From positions 5,704,001-5,768,000 of the forward strand of contig JANCRA010000040.1 in assembly GCA_024362935.1 (NCBI GenBank): DNA of 64,000 nucleotides. Direction: 5' to 3'. The notes under the pieces are model-generated. The model was not told where the DNA came from. It worked only from the letters and a program-made list of their open reading frames with translations, and searched no databases. The stretch comes from Setophaga petechia (lineage: Eukaryota; Chordata; Aves; Passeriformes; Parulidae). Position 1 is the stretch's first letter. Each line of letters begins with the position of its first letter. Positions 11,401 to 22,300 of this stretch are shown here, piece by piece. A program made the translations under genes and the position numbers.

Positions 11401-13489
11401 CACAGCTGGAATTTCTGCAGCATGCACTTATTCAGTTGCCATCAATTTTTCTCTGGCTCTTCCACATGACTCTGGTGTGGTCCCATGTGTAAACCCCATG
11501 CTTAAATCCTGTTTTTCATGAAAAAAAAAATCAATTAAAGTCAGCTAAAACCCATCATGAATGCAAAGTCTTGTGTGCACTTAATGCATTAGAAAAGTAT
11601 GATTTCATTGTTTACCTTATGTTAGCTGTTTTTAAAGAAACAATGTAAAAATGATGCTGTTGTATAAAAGCACTGCTTGGAAGTAAATCCTTCAGAGGTA
11701 AAATATCTTCTCCCGAAAGCACAAATGAGTTAAACTTACCTCTGTACCCAAGATATATTACTGCAATAATTTAAAAATGCTCAGGAGCCACTTTGCCCAT
11801 GGTGCTGCTAAACCATCAATTACAGACAAGTCAGCATGGAGTGAATTTTTCTCCAAACTTGGATAAAGGATGAAAAAATACCAAGGGAGTATTATCACAG
11901 TGACACAGGGAGAAAATAGAGTAAATTAAAAAGTAACAAGAAGTTGTGAAGAGGAACTGCTCTGTAATGCCTGTGTTCTTACAGTATGTGAATTTTAGCT
12001 CACCTGAATATAATCTTGCAAATCTAGTCTGACAAGATATGTTTTTCTAAGAACATAAAATAAGAGTAAAAGCTTGAGGAAAAATGTGGTGCTCAATCTG
12101 TGAGTAAGGAAAACCTTTAATCAGGGTGGGCAGCAGCATCTGCACTTATGAGGACTCTAGGGTACCATAAGACTCAGACATTTGGTTTTTTGGGTTTTTT
12201 CTTATTTCAGTTTCCTAGGCGTCAGTGATTTTTTTAAAATTTGGCTTGGCTTTTCACATATATTCATATATATGTGTATATATCTCTATGTATTTGAATT
12301 CAGAAATATTTTGTATTGTTTTTCCTGTACTGTTGGCTTAAAACATGTTCTCTTGAACAATATCCTACAATGAATTTTGCCAAAGTGGAAGGGATTATTC
12401 CCACTTACTTCTGTGCTTATCTACCACTTTTAGCATGCCAGGTTAGAAGTGACAAAGCAACTGTAGGTGAGAGTTTAATAAATACAGGACTGACTTCTTG
12501 GTAAAAAAATAGACAAAGTATAAAATTTTACTCAAGTTTTACAGATAAACAAAAACTAAAATCCTAGATCCAAACACCCCTCAATTTTGAGAAAAATCAG
12601 ACCTGAAATTAAATTGTCAGATCTAATTTTAGATTTTCTAGGGTAGGAAGAAAAATTTTAGGCTGCAAGAGATATTGTTGCATAGATTGTGGCTTCAGAT
12701 TTGCACAGCAGCTGAGCCAGAAGGTTTCAGGATTTTCGTTTAGGGTTTTCCTATGTGCATTCTCCCTAAATGCTACTTTAGGTGCTGACAGGATTTTTTT
12801 GAGTTTGTGGCCATCAGACATATCTGAAAAACTGATGCAGTCCCTGCTTAGCCAAAAGAATTGCTAAAAAAGCTGCTGGTAAGAGAAGATTCTTACCTTT
12901 TATATAGGTCAGCCATTGAAAAGAAAAATGTAATTTGTGGCAAGTTTGTGGCAGGAGGAAATATACTGTTTATCAAGTTTGGAATGCTCACATCAAGTAA
13001 TAATATAATTTAGGCAACATTTTCTATTAGTTATGGGGGTTTGCAATAAAGAGACATTTTTTATAAAACAAGAAAATTTGCAAGACTGATTGTCTGGAAA
13101 AATACTTCCTAAATGTAAAGTTCATTAAGCTGTGGCGAAATGTCCCATGAGTAGCAGTGGCCAGTTCTTTGGCAAAATAAAAGTAGTCTCAACAAAGTAT
13201 TGCAAAATACACTTTAGGGACCAATTTTACAGTGGCCAGAAAAATGGAGTAGTTGAACTAATAGATCTTTTTCATCTCCATGCTCTAAGAATGTGGCTGG
13301 TTGAAGAAAATTTGTGTGTTTAACCTCCAGCTCACGAGTCTGAGAATGCTGTTACAAAATCTATGTAGTCATTAAAATGTATACAAAGGTATAATGGAAT
13401 CTAAATTTAAATGGAAAAAAAGGAACCCCCAAAAGACCTAGGTAAAATATGTATTTGTGTGCAGTGTTAAAAGTCCTGGTCATCATATT

Positions 13490-13800
13490 ACTTATATGGT
13501 AATTTCAAGAATCGTCTGGCATTTTGTTGGCGAGTCATTTCCAACAGCCATTTAGAATCTTTATTAGCTAATAGCAATTTTCACTGCAACTGGCCTAAAC
13601 CAGCACCTTCTTAATGCTCTGCTGTCTGCTTTAATTGGCACCTTTAGAGCTATGGAGTGAACAGCACCAAATAGTTTAAATGTCACTCAGGTTTACATCT
13701 TTGTCAGGGCACCTCAGGTAACAAATTAACTGGTGTCTCAGCAAATTAGGTGATTTGTTAGTGTGAGCATGACTGCCTTGATTGTGATAAGAATGACCTT
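13490..13800. promoter_or_regulatory. Candidate conserved non-coding element
   Basis: This unique block sits immediately left of the LTR at 13806. It has non-repetitive sequence with TTTATTAGCTAATAG, TTTAATTGGCACC and AGGTAACAAATTAA words of the kind found in vertebrate enhancers. There is no open frame and no repeat similarity. The call is by look only. Confidence 0.2.
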
Positions 13801-13805
13801 CATCC

Positions 13806-14266
13806 TGTTTTTGTCTGGGATAAAGTTAATTTTTTTCTCATAGTAACAAACCCACCAGCAAGGAGGGTGGGTGTCCCTGGAGGGTGGGTGTCCACAAGGA
13901 TTTGGGAGGGGAGACAAATAGGACAGCTGACTACAACTGACCTAAGGGATATTCCATGCCATAGGTTGTCAGCATATAAAGCTGGAGGAAGCAGAAGTAG
14001 TGGGGATGTTCGCAGTGATGGAGTTTGTCTTCTGAAGTCACCATTACATATGATGAAGCCCTGGTTTCCTGGGGGTGGCTGAACACCCTCCTGCTCATGG
14101 AAAGTTGTGAATTAATTCCTTGGCTTACTTTGCTTCTCTTGTCTATTAAACTATCATCATTTCAACCCACAAGTTTTCCTGCTTTCTTCTTCTGGTTCTC
14201 TGCCCCACTGGGTGTGAACAAGCATCTGTGTGGGGCTGAGCTGCCAGCTAGGGTTAAACCAGAACA
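13806..14266 (+). mobile_element. ERVL-like solo LTR, plus strand
   Basis: The segment begins TGTTTTTGTCTGGGATAAAG and ends GGGTTAAACCAGAACA, so it has TG...CA ends. In order it shows AAAGTTAATTTTTT, GACAGCTGAC, GGGATATTCCATGCC, a TATA box (ATATAAA at about 13974-13980), GTGATGGAGTTTGTCTTC, GGTGGCTGAACACC, an ATTAAA polyadenylation hexamer (about 14144), and the GCTGCCAGCTAGGGTTAAAC end. This layout matches the avian ERVL-type LTR and is shared with the copies at 6030-6600 and 52285-52847. No internal retroviral sequence follows. Flanking pentamers (CATCC and CCCTG) do not match, so a target-site duplication was not confirmed. A local 17-bp tandem duplication of a GGAGGGTGGGTGTCC unit lies inside it. 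Confidence 0.88.
13862..13893 (+). repeat. G-rich 17-bp tandem duplication, G-quadruplex candidate
   Basis: GGAGGGTGGGTGTCC occurs at 13862-13876 and again at 13879-13893. Together the copies supply four GGG runs with loops of 1, 10 and 1 nt, which fits a G-quadruplex pattern. It lies inside the LTR upstream of its TATA box. Confidence 0.7.
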
Positions 14267-14377
14267 CCCTGAACTTTGTACATGCTGATGTGAGTAGTTT
14301 TGAGTTTGCTAACAGGTCAGCTGCCCCTTTAGCAAGCACCCTATTTCATCAAAGCTCCTCCATTGGGCCCTGTTCAT

Positions 14378-14419
14378 AGCTTATGCCTTAAATTAGCTGT
14401 GCAGTTTAAGGCATAAGCT
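14378..14419. repeat. Perfect 15-bp inverted repeat
   Basis: AGCTTATGCCTTAAA (14378-14392) and TTTAAGGCATAAGCT (14405-14419) are exact reverse complements with a 12-nt spacer. TGTTCATA-like words also flank both arms. It lies just downstream of the solo LTR. Confidence 0.92.
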
Positions 14420-15670
14420 GTGTTCATACTGCATGGCAATAGCTGAGCTGCAGAGGTTATCACAGGGGTGCACCAGCAAGGCTTACTTACACCTGATACT
14501 CTTGTCCAAAGGAATTTGGAAAGGATGTGTTGAAGAGCTCTGAGGCCCCCTTGGCAGTACTGATTGCTTCACTGCTTGCTGTAATGGAGCAGGTGACTCT
14601 GTTGGGCAAACATCTCAAGCAGACTCCCAATTGTGGGGTCTGAATTTCCATGTTATCATGTCTCAGTTTCACCTTGGCCTATGCTCAGGCTTAAGGAGAG
14701 GTGTGTCTTCCTGGCTGCAGACCTGGCTCCAGAGCTGGGCTAAGCTCAAACTTTCTGGTGATGCTTCTATGGGCACCAAATCTCAGCAGCTCAGGCAATT
14801 TCTGCTGCTGTCAGTGGGTCTAACCAGTGTGAGTGGCAGGCTCATTACCTTTCAGGCAGAGGGTCCTGCAGGACTTCTCTCAGTGATGCATAAGGAGAGC
14901 CAGGAAGCACAGCATACATATTCATAGAGGTTTGAGACTCTGGAGGGCTCTTGGGGTTGAAAGCAGCCAAACACCATTTTTGTGCTGATGTCAGCAATAG
15001 CTATCCAGTAACTCAGAGAATTTTTTTATAGTAAGGAGACCAAGGAAAAGTTGATTTACCTGATAGCTCAGTCAGAGATGTCACAAAATTAAAACAATGA
15101 TCCTCAACTTTCCTTACATATTTAGCAGAGGGTAAACAACCCAGCTTGCCCCTGCTACACCTTGATCATACCAAAATGACACACGTGCCCTGCTCAAGAG
15201 CAAAACTCATTACAGTCATTCTTACAGGAAGCTCTACTCCTGTAAGAGTAGAGAAGCAGTGTGGAAAGTAGTATAATTGTAACATGAATTGTTGTTGTAA
15301 ATAATATAGTTCCCCTCTAGGGAGTGATGCCTTGCTGAAGGAAGGCATTGTGCCTTGTGAGCAGTGGGAATGGAGCAGATCTGTCCTGCAAGACCACCAG
15401 CCCTATGCAAACTACAGTGAAAATTCACCAAGCTCCTGCTTACCTTTGACTTCTGTCCTTCAGCTGGAAAAAAGTAATGGCTTTAAGATTATTATTCAGA
15501 CTTCAGGAAATATCAGGTTTGAGCACTTTGTGATCTATATTTGTGATAAACCTATGTATTTACAATAGATCTGGACAAAAAAGGCTGTTTCCTAACACTC
15601 AGGGCCCTTTTTGTTATTTAAAACATGAAAGGAAATTCAAACAGAGATATTCCTCAAAATGTTCAGGTTT

Positions 15671-15790
15671 AATTCTCAGTGTCAGGCAAATTCTCAGTGT
15701 CATTTTGTCCTTACACACCAGCAGGGAAAATCTGTCCTTCCTTATTGTACCTACCCCAGAAAATCTGTCCTTCCTTATCGTACCTAAACT
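15671..15790. repeat. Two adjacent tandem duplications
   Basis: AATTCTCAGTGTCA is present at 15671-15684 and 15689-15702 (period 18). A 33-bp unit starting GAAAATCTGTCCTTCC occurs at 15726-15758 and 15759-15790, with one mismatch in the first 27 bases. Because 33 is a multiple of three, a chance frame across it shows a repeated peptide. That is not evidence for coding. Confidence 0.85.
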
Positions 15791-16607
15791 TCAATTAACA
15801 TTTCAGTTCAGACTAGTCTTTAGTTTTCAGTTTTCCACATTTGTACACTTGACCTCTGGCTCGAGAAGTCAGTAGCAGAACAAATCTCCTTTATGCTGCA
15901 GTTCATTATGTTAGCCATTTTTGTGCATTTGTTCTATCTACTTGTTCTCAAAAAGACTGCGGTGGGCGTATTTATTTTTAGAAGTAAACAGTGACAAATA
16001 TTCCCATATGGAGAGTAATAAAAATGTTGCTTCAGTTGAACCTTAAGTTTGACTCACAAGAAACATACTTTTTCCATGCTTTGAACTTCTTAAGTGGAAA
16101 ATTAGGAGACAATTTTAGATAGTACTGAAGAAGATTTTCAGCAGCTCCTGTGTCTGCCAGACATCTAATTGTCTACGAATTTTCTCTGGGAAAACTTTGA
16201 AACTCCCAACTGGTCTTTAATATCTCTAAAGATCAATTCTTGTCTTGGTCCTGTGCTGTACATATTCTGTGGAAATAATTTAGACTATCCCAGAGGTGCT
16301 TTACTTAGGTCAGCCTGGATGCAGCTGCTTGAAAGGCACCTGGCTCTGAGAGCACTGCCTGGCAGCACATTTCTGTAAAGCCTTAAAGGCAGGGTTGAAT
16401 CCCACAAATACAGAGCACTGCTGTTTGAATAGCAAAACAAGCAAGGTTATTACTTGGAGGAAGCAATGGAAGTTGGCACTCCAGTGTGTCACAGTAAGGT
16501 TAAGTGATCTAAAGACTGCAGGCCTATTTAATTAAGTAAATAGACGATCAATCACAAAGAATAACCGTCTTAAATAATAGGTTTATAAGCCTTGCCATTT
16601 TGTTCCA

Positions 16608-16661
16608 CAGTTCCATAATGAAAACAGGACAGTGCTGTCCTGTTTTCATTATGCAGAACTG
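16608..16661. repeat. Near-perfect hairpin, 19-bp core stem
   Basis: The core is CATAATGAAAACAGGACAG (16614-16632), a TG centre, and its exact reverse complement (16635-16653). After a 2-nt bulge (CA, 16654-16655) the stem extends by six more pairs: CAGTTC at 16608-16613 with GAACTG at 16656-16661. Total stem is 25 bp. There is no target-site duplication or terminal motif to suggest a transposon. Confidence 0.95.
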
Positions 16662-17353
16662 GAGATTTTCATTTAGGAATAAATTCTCTGCAGGACAGTG
16701 GCTACAAGCTCCTGGCAATTCAGGGAAAAACATGGCCAGATGCTTAGAATAGGTTTGACACTTCAAGTTAAGAGATAGATAGAGTACCACCAGTCCCAAG
16801 TGTGCCAAGCTCATGGGTGATTTTGAAATTTTAAGTTACAGAAGGTAGCAAATATCCTCAGGACTTTACTTTGTATTCTGAATTCTGTAATTACTTTATT
16901 TGTATTTTCAGGCTTAAAGGTTGAAGTTTGCTTTATATGTTTTTAACCAAAAACTGAGCTTCTGCTATAATTGTGTAGCTCAGTTGAAATTAAAACACTA
17001 AGCTGCAGAGCCTCTGAGATATGATCGTGAGGGCTAGCAAGACAGTGAGCTGCTAATAAATTCCAGGGAAGAGGCACAACAATAAATTCAAGCTGATAGG
17101 AGCCATTTTTAATTGAGGTGCCTGAGATCTGATGCTAAATTCTGAAGTCTCCTACTGATTTATGGTAATTCATGTACAACCTACAAATACTTTCCCCCTG
17201 CATTCCATAATGATGCTACCTCTTCCATGGTTATGCTTATCCAGAGATCTGAGAAGGTGACTGGATCTCCTACACCTACTGGTGTGTCTCACTGTTCCTT
17301 CTTTGGTGGAGATAAATATTAAATCACAAAGCTTGACAGCAATGACATTGTAA

Positions 17354-17373
17354 GAAATCAGATCTCTGATTTC
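17354..17373. repeat. Short perfect inverted repeat
   Basis: GAAATCAGA and TCTGATTTC are exact complements around a 2-nt centre (TC). It is a 20-bp near-palindrome with no known role. Confidence 0.85.
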
Positions 17374-18484
17374 TTTCTCTGGCACACATCTGGTGCTTGT
17401 AAGACAGCAGAAAATTTTCCCTATGACTTTTGTTTACAAAAAGAATTAAAAATATGTGTCCATAATCCCTAGTAGATGTTTGGGATTTGTTTTGGTTTTG
17501 CTTTTTTATTTTTTAAATCCAAAGAATAGAACTTACTATAACTTTTAGTTGGCCTTCTCTACAGTTTACCAGTCTTAGCCTAGTATTAAAGAAACTTTCT
17601 AACTCTAAACTGCTTTGCTAAAGGTTAATCTTCCTGGTCCTGCTCCAAGCAGCATTGGAGAAGTACTTTCTGTTTCTCTCCAAGACCTGGTACCAGATCT
17701 TTAATATTACTGGTTTAGTCAAATCAGACCTTAAACCTCTCATTTAGGTCTCTGAAATTCTTCTCACTTTTCTGTCTATGCTATGTCTGCACTTCATCTC
17801 ATGGTCTTTAAACTGTGGTTTGACAAAGGGGACACAAACCTCCTCCCCATTACAAATTGAGCAGGAAAGTTTCCTTTCTTAGGGCCCATGTGTCACTACT
17901 ATTATTGAATGTAGGGGTGACATTTCAAAATGCATGACATACTTCCTGGATAATCCTTGACTGGACCGCTTACATAAACAGCTGCTGCCTAACATAAGAA
18001 ATTACAAAAATGGGTTTTTATCTTTTCTGAAATTTACAAAGAAAGTCTGATAAAATTGCATTTAAATCTCATCTCAATAACAACATAAAGGCTGCAACTT
18101 AAGATTCTTGTAAGTAAAGAGTTTTTGGCTAATGTACAAAGCTGTTAAAAATGCCTGTCTATAAAACCCTGGCTAACCTAAACATTTCACTGTAAGCTAT
18201 TCAAATTGACTTTCCTACAAGTTCACCAGTCCTCTCTGGTACGGCTCACTTGATAGTTCCATGGGCTAAGCAGTCTGTCCAGTAATACTTCTGGAAAAAT
18301 TTCCCATTTTTACTCCTAGGTCATAGCAGGTTGGGTGGGGCCAAGGTGGTGGTGGGGAAAGAAAAGGTACTGACTGAAAACTATACAATTTCAAAGTGTA
18401 AGAAATACAGTTCTCTAGAGACAGTAAGAGCAGTAGGGGCAGCTTCTGTTTAATCTAAGTTGATTTTCTCTCTCTGTTGTACAG

Positions 18485-18548
18485 CACACCTGATCCCAAG
18501 AAAAGCTGGACTTTCATCCTCTCCTGTTCCTGGCAGAATTAGTGGAAG
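18485..18548 (+). other. Exon-like segment (64 nt)
   Basis: A strong pyrimidine tract ending CTCTCTGTTGTACAG precedes the segment, and GTGGAAG|GTATCC follows as a moderate donor. One frame (starting with two bases of a split codon) is open and reads HLIPRKAGLSSSPVPGRISG; the other two contain stops. The peptide is not one I recognise. Its end phase would join in frame to the open frame of the segment at 41631-41698, a one-in-three coincidence. It could equally be a lncRNA exon or a pseudo-exon. Confidence 0.28.
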
Positions 18549-19361
18549 GTATCCTGTTCTATTGCGTGATTGTGAGCTTCAACTGTATTTCTCTAAATTA
18601 ACTTAACTGACACTGAAGACACTGCTGATCCTTGGTATCCCAGAAGAATTACATGCTGTGCCCTCTTCATCTACTTTAGATCTTAGACTAAGCCTCCGGT
18701 TTCATCTCTCAGTAAATATCTAAATTCCCATCTGCTGTGAAATGTGAGAAAATACACATTGATCTACCTGAATGATGACATACTTTTTTACAGAATGATT
18801 GTTCTAAAATGGATGGAAAGGTACTTTGCTTTTACCCTGATATTACCAATACTTGACTTTGGAAAGTCTTATTGCTCAGATCACCAGTCAAGCCTGAGTA
18901 TCTCCCAAAGCAGGATGTCTGCAGGTAATCAAAAAATTAATTAGAATGCTATCAGTGAAACATTCTAACTTTAACTTTTTTTCTGAGGTGGGAAATAAAC
19001 CATAGAATTTTAGAATCCTTTTTTAAGTATGTAAATGAGGGAAAATATAAAAGAGAAGTGTCTGGAAACAGGAAGACAAAACTTCATTAATATTTATTAT
19101 TTTATCAGTATTTCCTCTGTCTTTCTAAGGTCATGTTTGTCTTTCTGCATTTTAGATACTTGGTATTCTAAGAAAACCTTTTTTTTTTTGACTTACATCT
19201 TGGGGAAGAAGTAGGTTGCATTTTTGTCAGCTGATCCAGCTCCATAGCCACTGTGCTGTTTCTGAGCTGAATCCTAAGCAGGAAGAAGAATCAAAATTTG
19301 AGACACTGCTAAAATCTATGGTAATCTCAGTTTTTGGGACCAAATCTCCCTGGATCTGATG

Positions 19362-19380
19362 AAGGGAAGGGGGAAGGGAA
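19362..19380. repeat. Purine mirror repeat
   Basis: AAGGGAAGGGGGAAGGGAA reads the same forwards and backwards on one strand (19-bp mirror symmetry, all purine). Such tracts can form triplex DNA, though this one is short. Confidence 0.8.
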
Positions 19381-22300
19381 AAGAACATCTGCTCTAGTTA
19401 GTACTTAATTATGGTCTAAATGTCTGCTCTTCTACAAGGCTCTTTTAGACTATTTCCCATGGCATGGGTTATTCAGAAGTAGACAGCACAAAACACAATT
19501 TTAATTCCTAATTTATCCAGTCAGCCATTAAGTTCTCCAATCTCTATTTTTAAAAACTTTCAACACTCTCACTAATTAGGACTGCCTTCTACCTCCAGCT
19601 GTTAATGGGCACAAACATGGACAATTTGAAATATGTCTAATCAGAATGCTGCCTGATTCTGTCCTCATACAACAGCTATTACCCTAAGGGACAAATTATG
19701 TTTTCAGATGCACACTCATCCCATTCAGAAACAGCTATAGGAAGTTCATCCATTAGAGGGAAAATATATATTGCAATTAGCTGCACAGGTTACATATTTA
19801 TTCCTTTTTTCCTTAACCTTTATTGATTTATCTATTGTGGATTTGCTTTGCATCTTATTTTTTATTCTAGGAGTGCTATTTTCTTACAGATATTCTCCTT
19901 TATATTTGTGCCAAAGCCTACAAAGAACCTTGAAGAAACCCACTCTCTTTAAATACCCTTCACAGAACATACTCACAGGAACTCAAGCTACTCTGCAGTT
20001 GCAAACTAATCTCAAAATAGCTGGTTTTATTGACAGTTAAAGTTTGATAATCTCTCCAGTGTGATCACAGACTGCAGGTTCTCTGCCACAAAATATTGCA
20101 CCATTTCTTGTGGAGGTGCAGACCAAGCTTCACACACTGCTTAGGCAGAGAATAGAGATGGCTTGTGGATTATCCTCAGCCCAAGGCTCCTGCATGTATT
20201 GTGCTTAAATGGCACTTTGCAGCAGCAGAAGGATGTATTTTGAAGGTAGGAAGAAGAAATAAAAGCATCAGGACTCAGCTCTGAGAGGAGGTTGGGAAGG
20301 AGGGATTGAAGCATTTGTGGTCCAAGCACAGGTGTTGGAGGCACAAGTTGTTATCCCTAAATTTTATCAAGTGGAGAGGGAAAGGCAGGGTTGGTCAAGT
20401 GTTGTTTTGATCCATACCCAAGCAAGAATCCCCATGTCACCTCTTGTCTTTAAGTGTCTTCTGCTACTCTTTTGCTTGTTTGCTGAAATTCTTAATGCCT
20501 TATCAGAGGAAGGGAATGAGAAAATCAGTGCTTGGAATTTTAACTTCTAGCAAGTCTGAAGTTGATTTCAAAATAGTATGACAAAAGTTGCTGAAAATAA
20601 AGGGGGAACTGACATTCAGTCAACTTAGGGTTATTTTCAGTGAAAACCAGAAAGCTGACTGTAAACCACTTAACCCAAGGAAGGCAACCAGTAACTAGCA
20701 CTTCCCAGGCATTTAATTGCCATGTTCACTATTGTCAAGCTTTGGCCCTACTGTTTCCTTAATACTAATTTACTTCTAGCATCACCAAATTCAGCTTCCT
20801 AGAGTGTTATGCTCTCTCTTCAGTGCTGAATTCACACATAATTTGAGGGTCACAGCCAGGTTAAAGACAGTTGTATTTTAGCTTTGAAGGTGTTGGTAGA
20901 TCAGATGAGGCAGCAGCTTTTGTACAAATACCTGCTTCCAGAGACATCTGCAATTGGACCCAGCAGGCAATCTCTACAAGATTTGACTCTTACCTAAGTG
21001 TATAATGTGTCTTGAAATGTTGGAACAGAGGAACAAAATGTTTGTTAAATTCAATGGGAGGGAAGTGGGACATGCATGCTTACTAGGTAACAGTAACCAT
21101 GCCTTATAGGAATATTCCAGGATTTCAAAACACTCGTGTCAATAATGATTTTTCCAAACCAAAAGCATCACAAAGAATTTCATAGAAGTCTTGCTGGTAC
21201 TGTGAAAGATGTTAAAAATGTTGGACTTCTGGTGATCTACATGCTACACAAAAGGTTTGCCTTTTCTGACAGGCATATAAAATTGATTCTGCACCTTCAT
21301 TCATCTGAATGCTTTCAAGTCTTTTTAACAGGTAAAATACAGTCCATCCCAAGGTGGCTTGGTTATGCAGGCAGAACTGCTGCTACCTGGATGGATCAGT
21401 GACAGATTACACACAGTCTTGAGGAGGTATTCACAGGCTCTAGATGAAGATGAGAGCAATTGCTCTCTGCTTAACATCTGTAGGAAAGAAATGGATTTGA
21501 ATTGGTAAATGAGAAAAGGCTGTGGTCTGAGCTGCTCTGGCATCTCATCTTAATGTCTGCAAGAGCTTTTTTAAGATGACTCATGGTGGGTCATAGTCTT
21601 TATTATCAGTATTGTTTGTCAGGAAAAGTTACCTGCATCCTGACAGAGAAGGAAGAGCAGGCAGGCAAGTAGCAACAGCATTAAAATGCAAAGTGTATTT
21701 AGCAGAGGCTGTCAGATAGTGAAATACTACTCTGTTGTTGCTCCTGACTGCAATTCCACTTGCCATGAATTTGTATTCTAGCTTGCAAATTAATCTATTA
21801 GTTATATTTCTGCCAACATGAGAACACAGTTAATGCAGCTTGTATATACTACCGTTTTCTTTGCTCTTTAGGAATGACAGAATTTTTGGCTATTTCACCT
21901 AATTAATACTTGATCTTTTTTCCCTCCATGACTTCAATATGTGACCCTAATTCCTCATGAACCAATATACAAGCATGTTAATACTTACAGAGAGAAAAAG
22001 CTTTGCTTAGGATTTTAGATTAAGAAAACAGTTTCTTACCAGAAAAGAAATAATGCAAGTTACTTTTTTTCCTGAGGAAACTGCCTCTGAACAGTGCCAT
22101 TCATAGAATATCAAGAATGATTTGGCTAATAATCAATTTTCATTTGCTTGCAAGTAAAGCAGCCCAGAGGAAACTGCCTGAACATTTTTCCTAATCCAAA
22201 GTTTAAAGAAAAATCTAGGTGATTTTTTATTCTGCTTTGCAGTTTCTGCTGGCTACAGGTGTGCAGCGAGGTTTGCATTTTGTGGCTCATTACGGAACCC

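Larger units (their letters stand above)
6601..13805. other. Unique non-coding DNA
   Basis: No repeat family or recognisable gene was found in these 7 kb. Small inverted repeats occur at 6627-6655, 7903-7922, 8403-8429 and 12256-12277. The 7480-7930 and 13490-13800 stretches look like conserved non-coding DNA and are listed separately. Open frames near 9.2-9.7, 10.0-10.7 and 11.2-11.5 kb overlap one another on both strands, have no domain signature, and are judged to be chance. Confidence 0.5.

Noticed and set aside
13801..14271. Target-site duplication around the LTR at 13806-14266
   Set aside because: The flanking pentamers CATCC and CCCTG do not match, so no duplication is claimed.
19003..19020. 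CATAGAATTTTAGAATCC, resembling a CR1 tail
   Set aside because: Too short, with no CR1 sequence following on either side.
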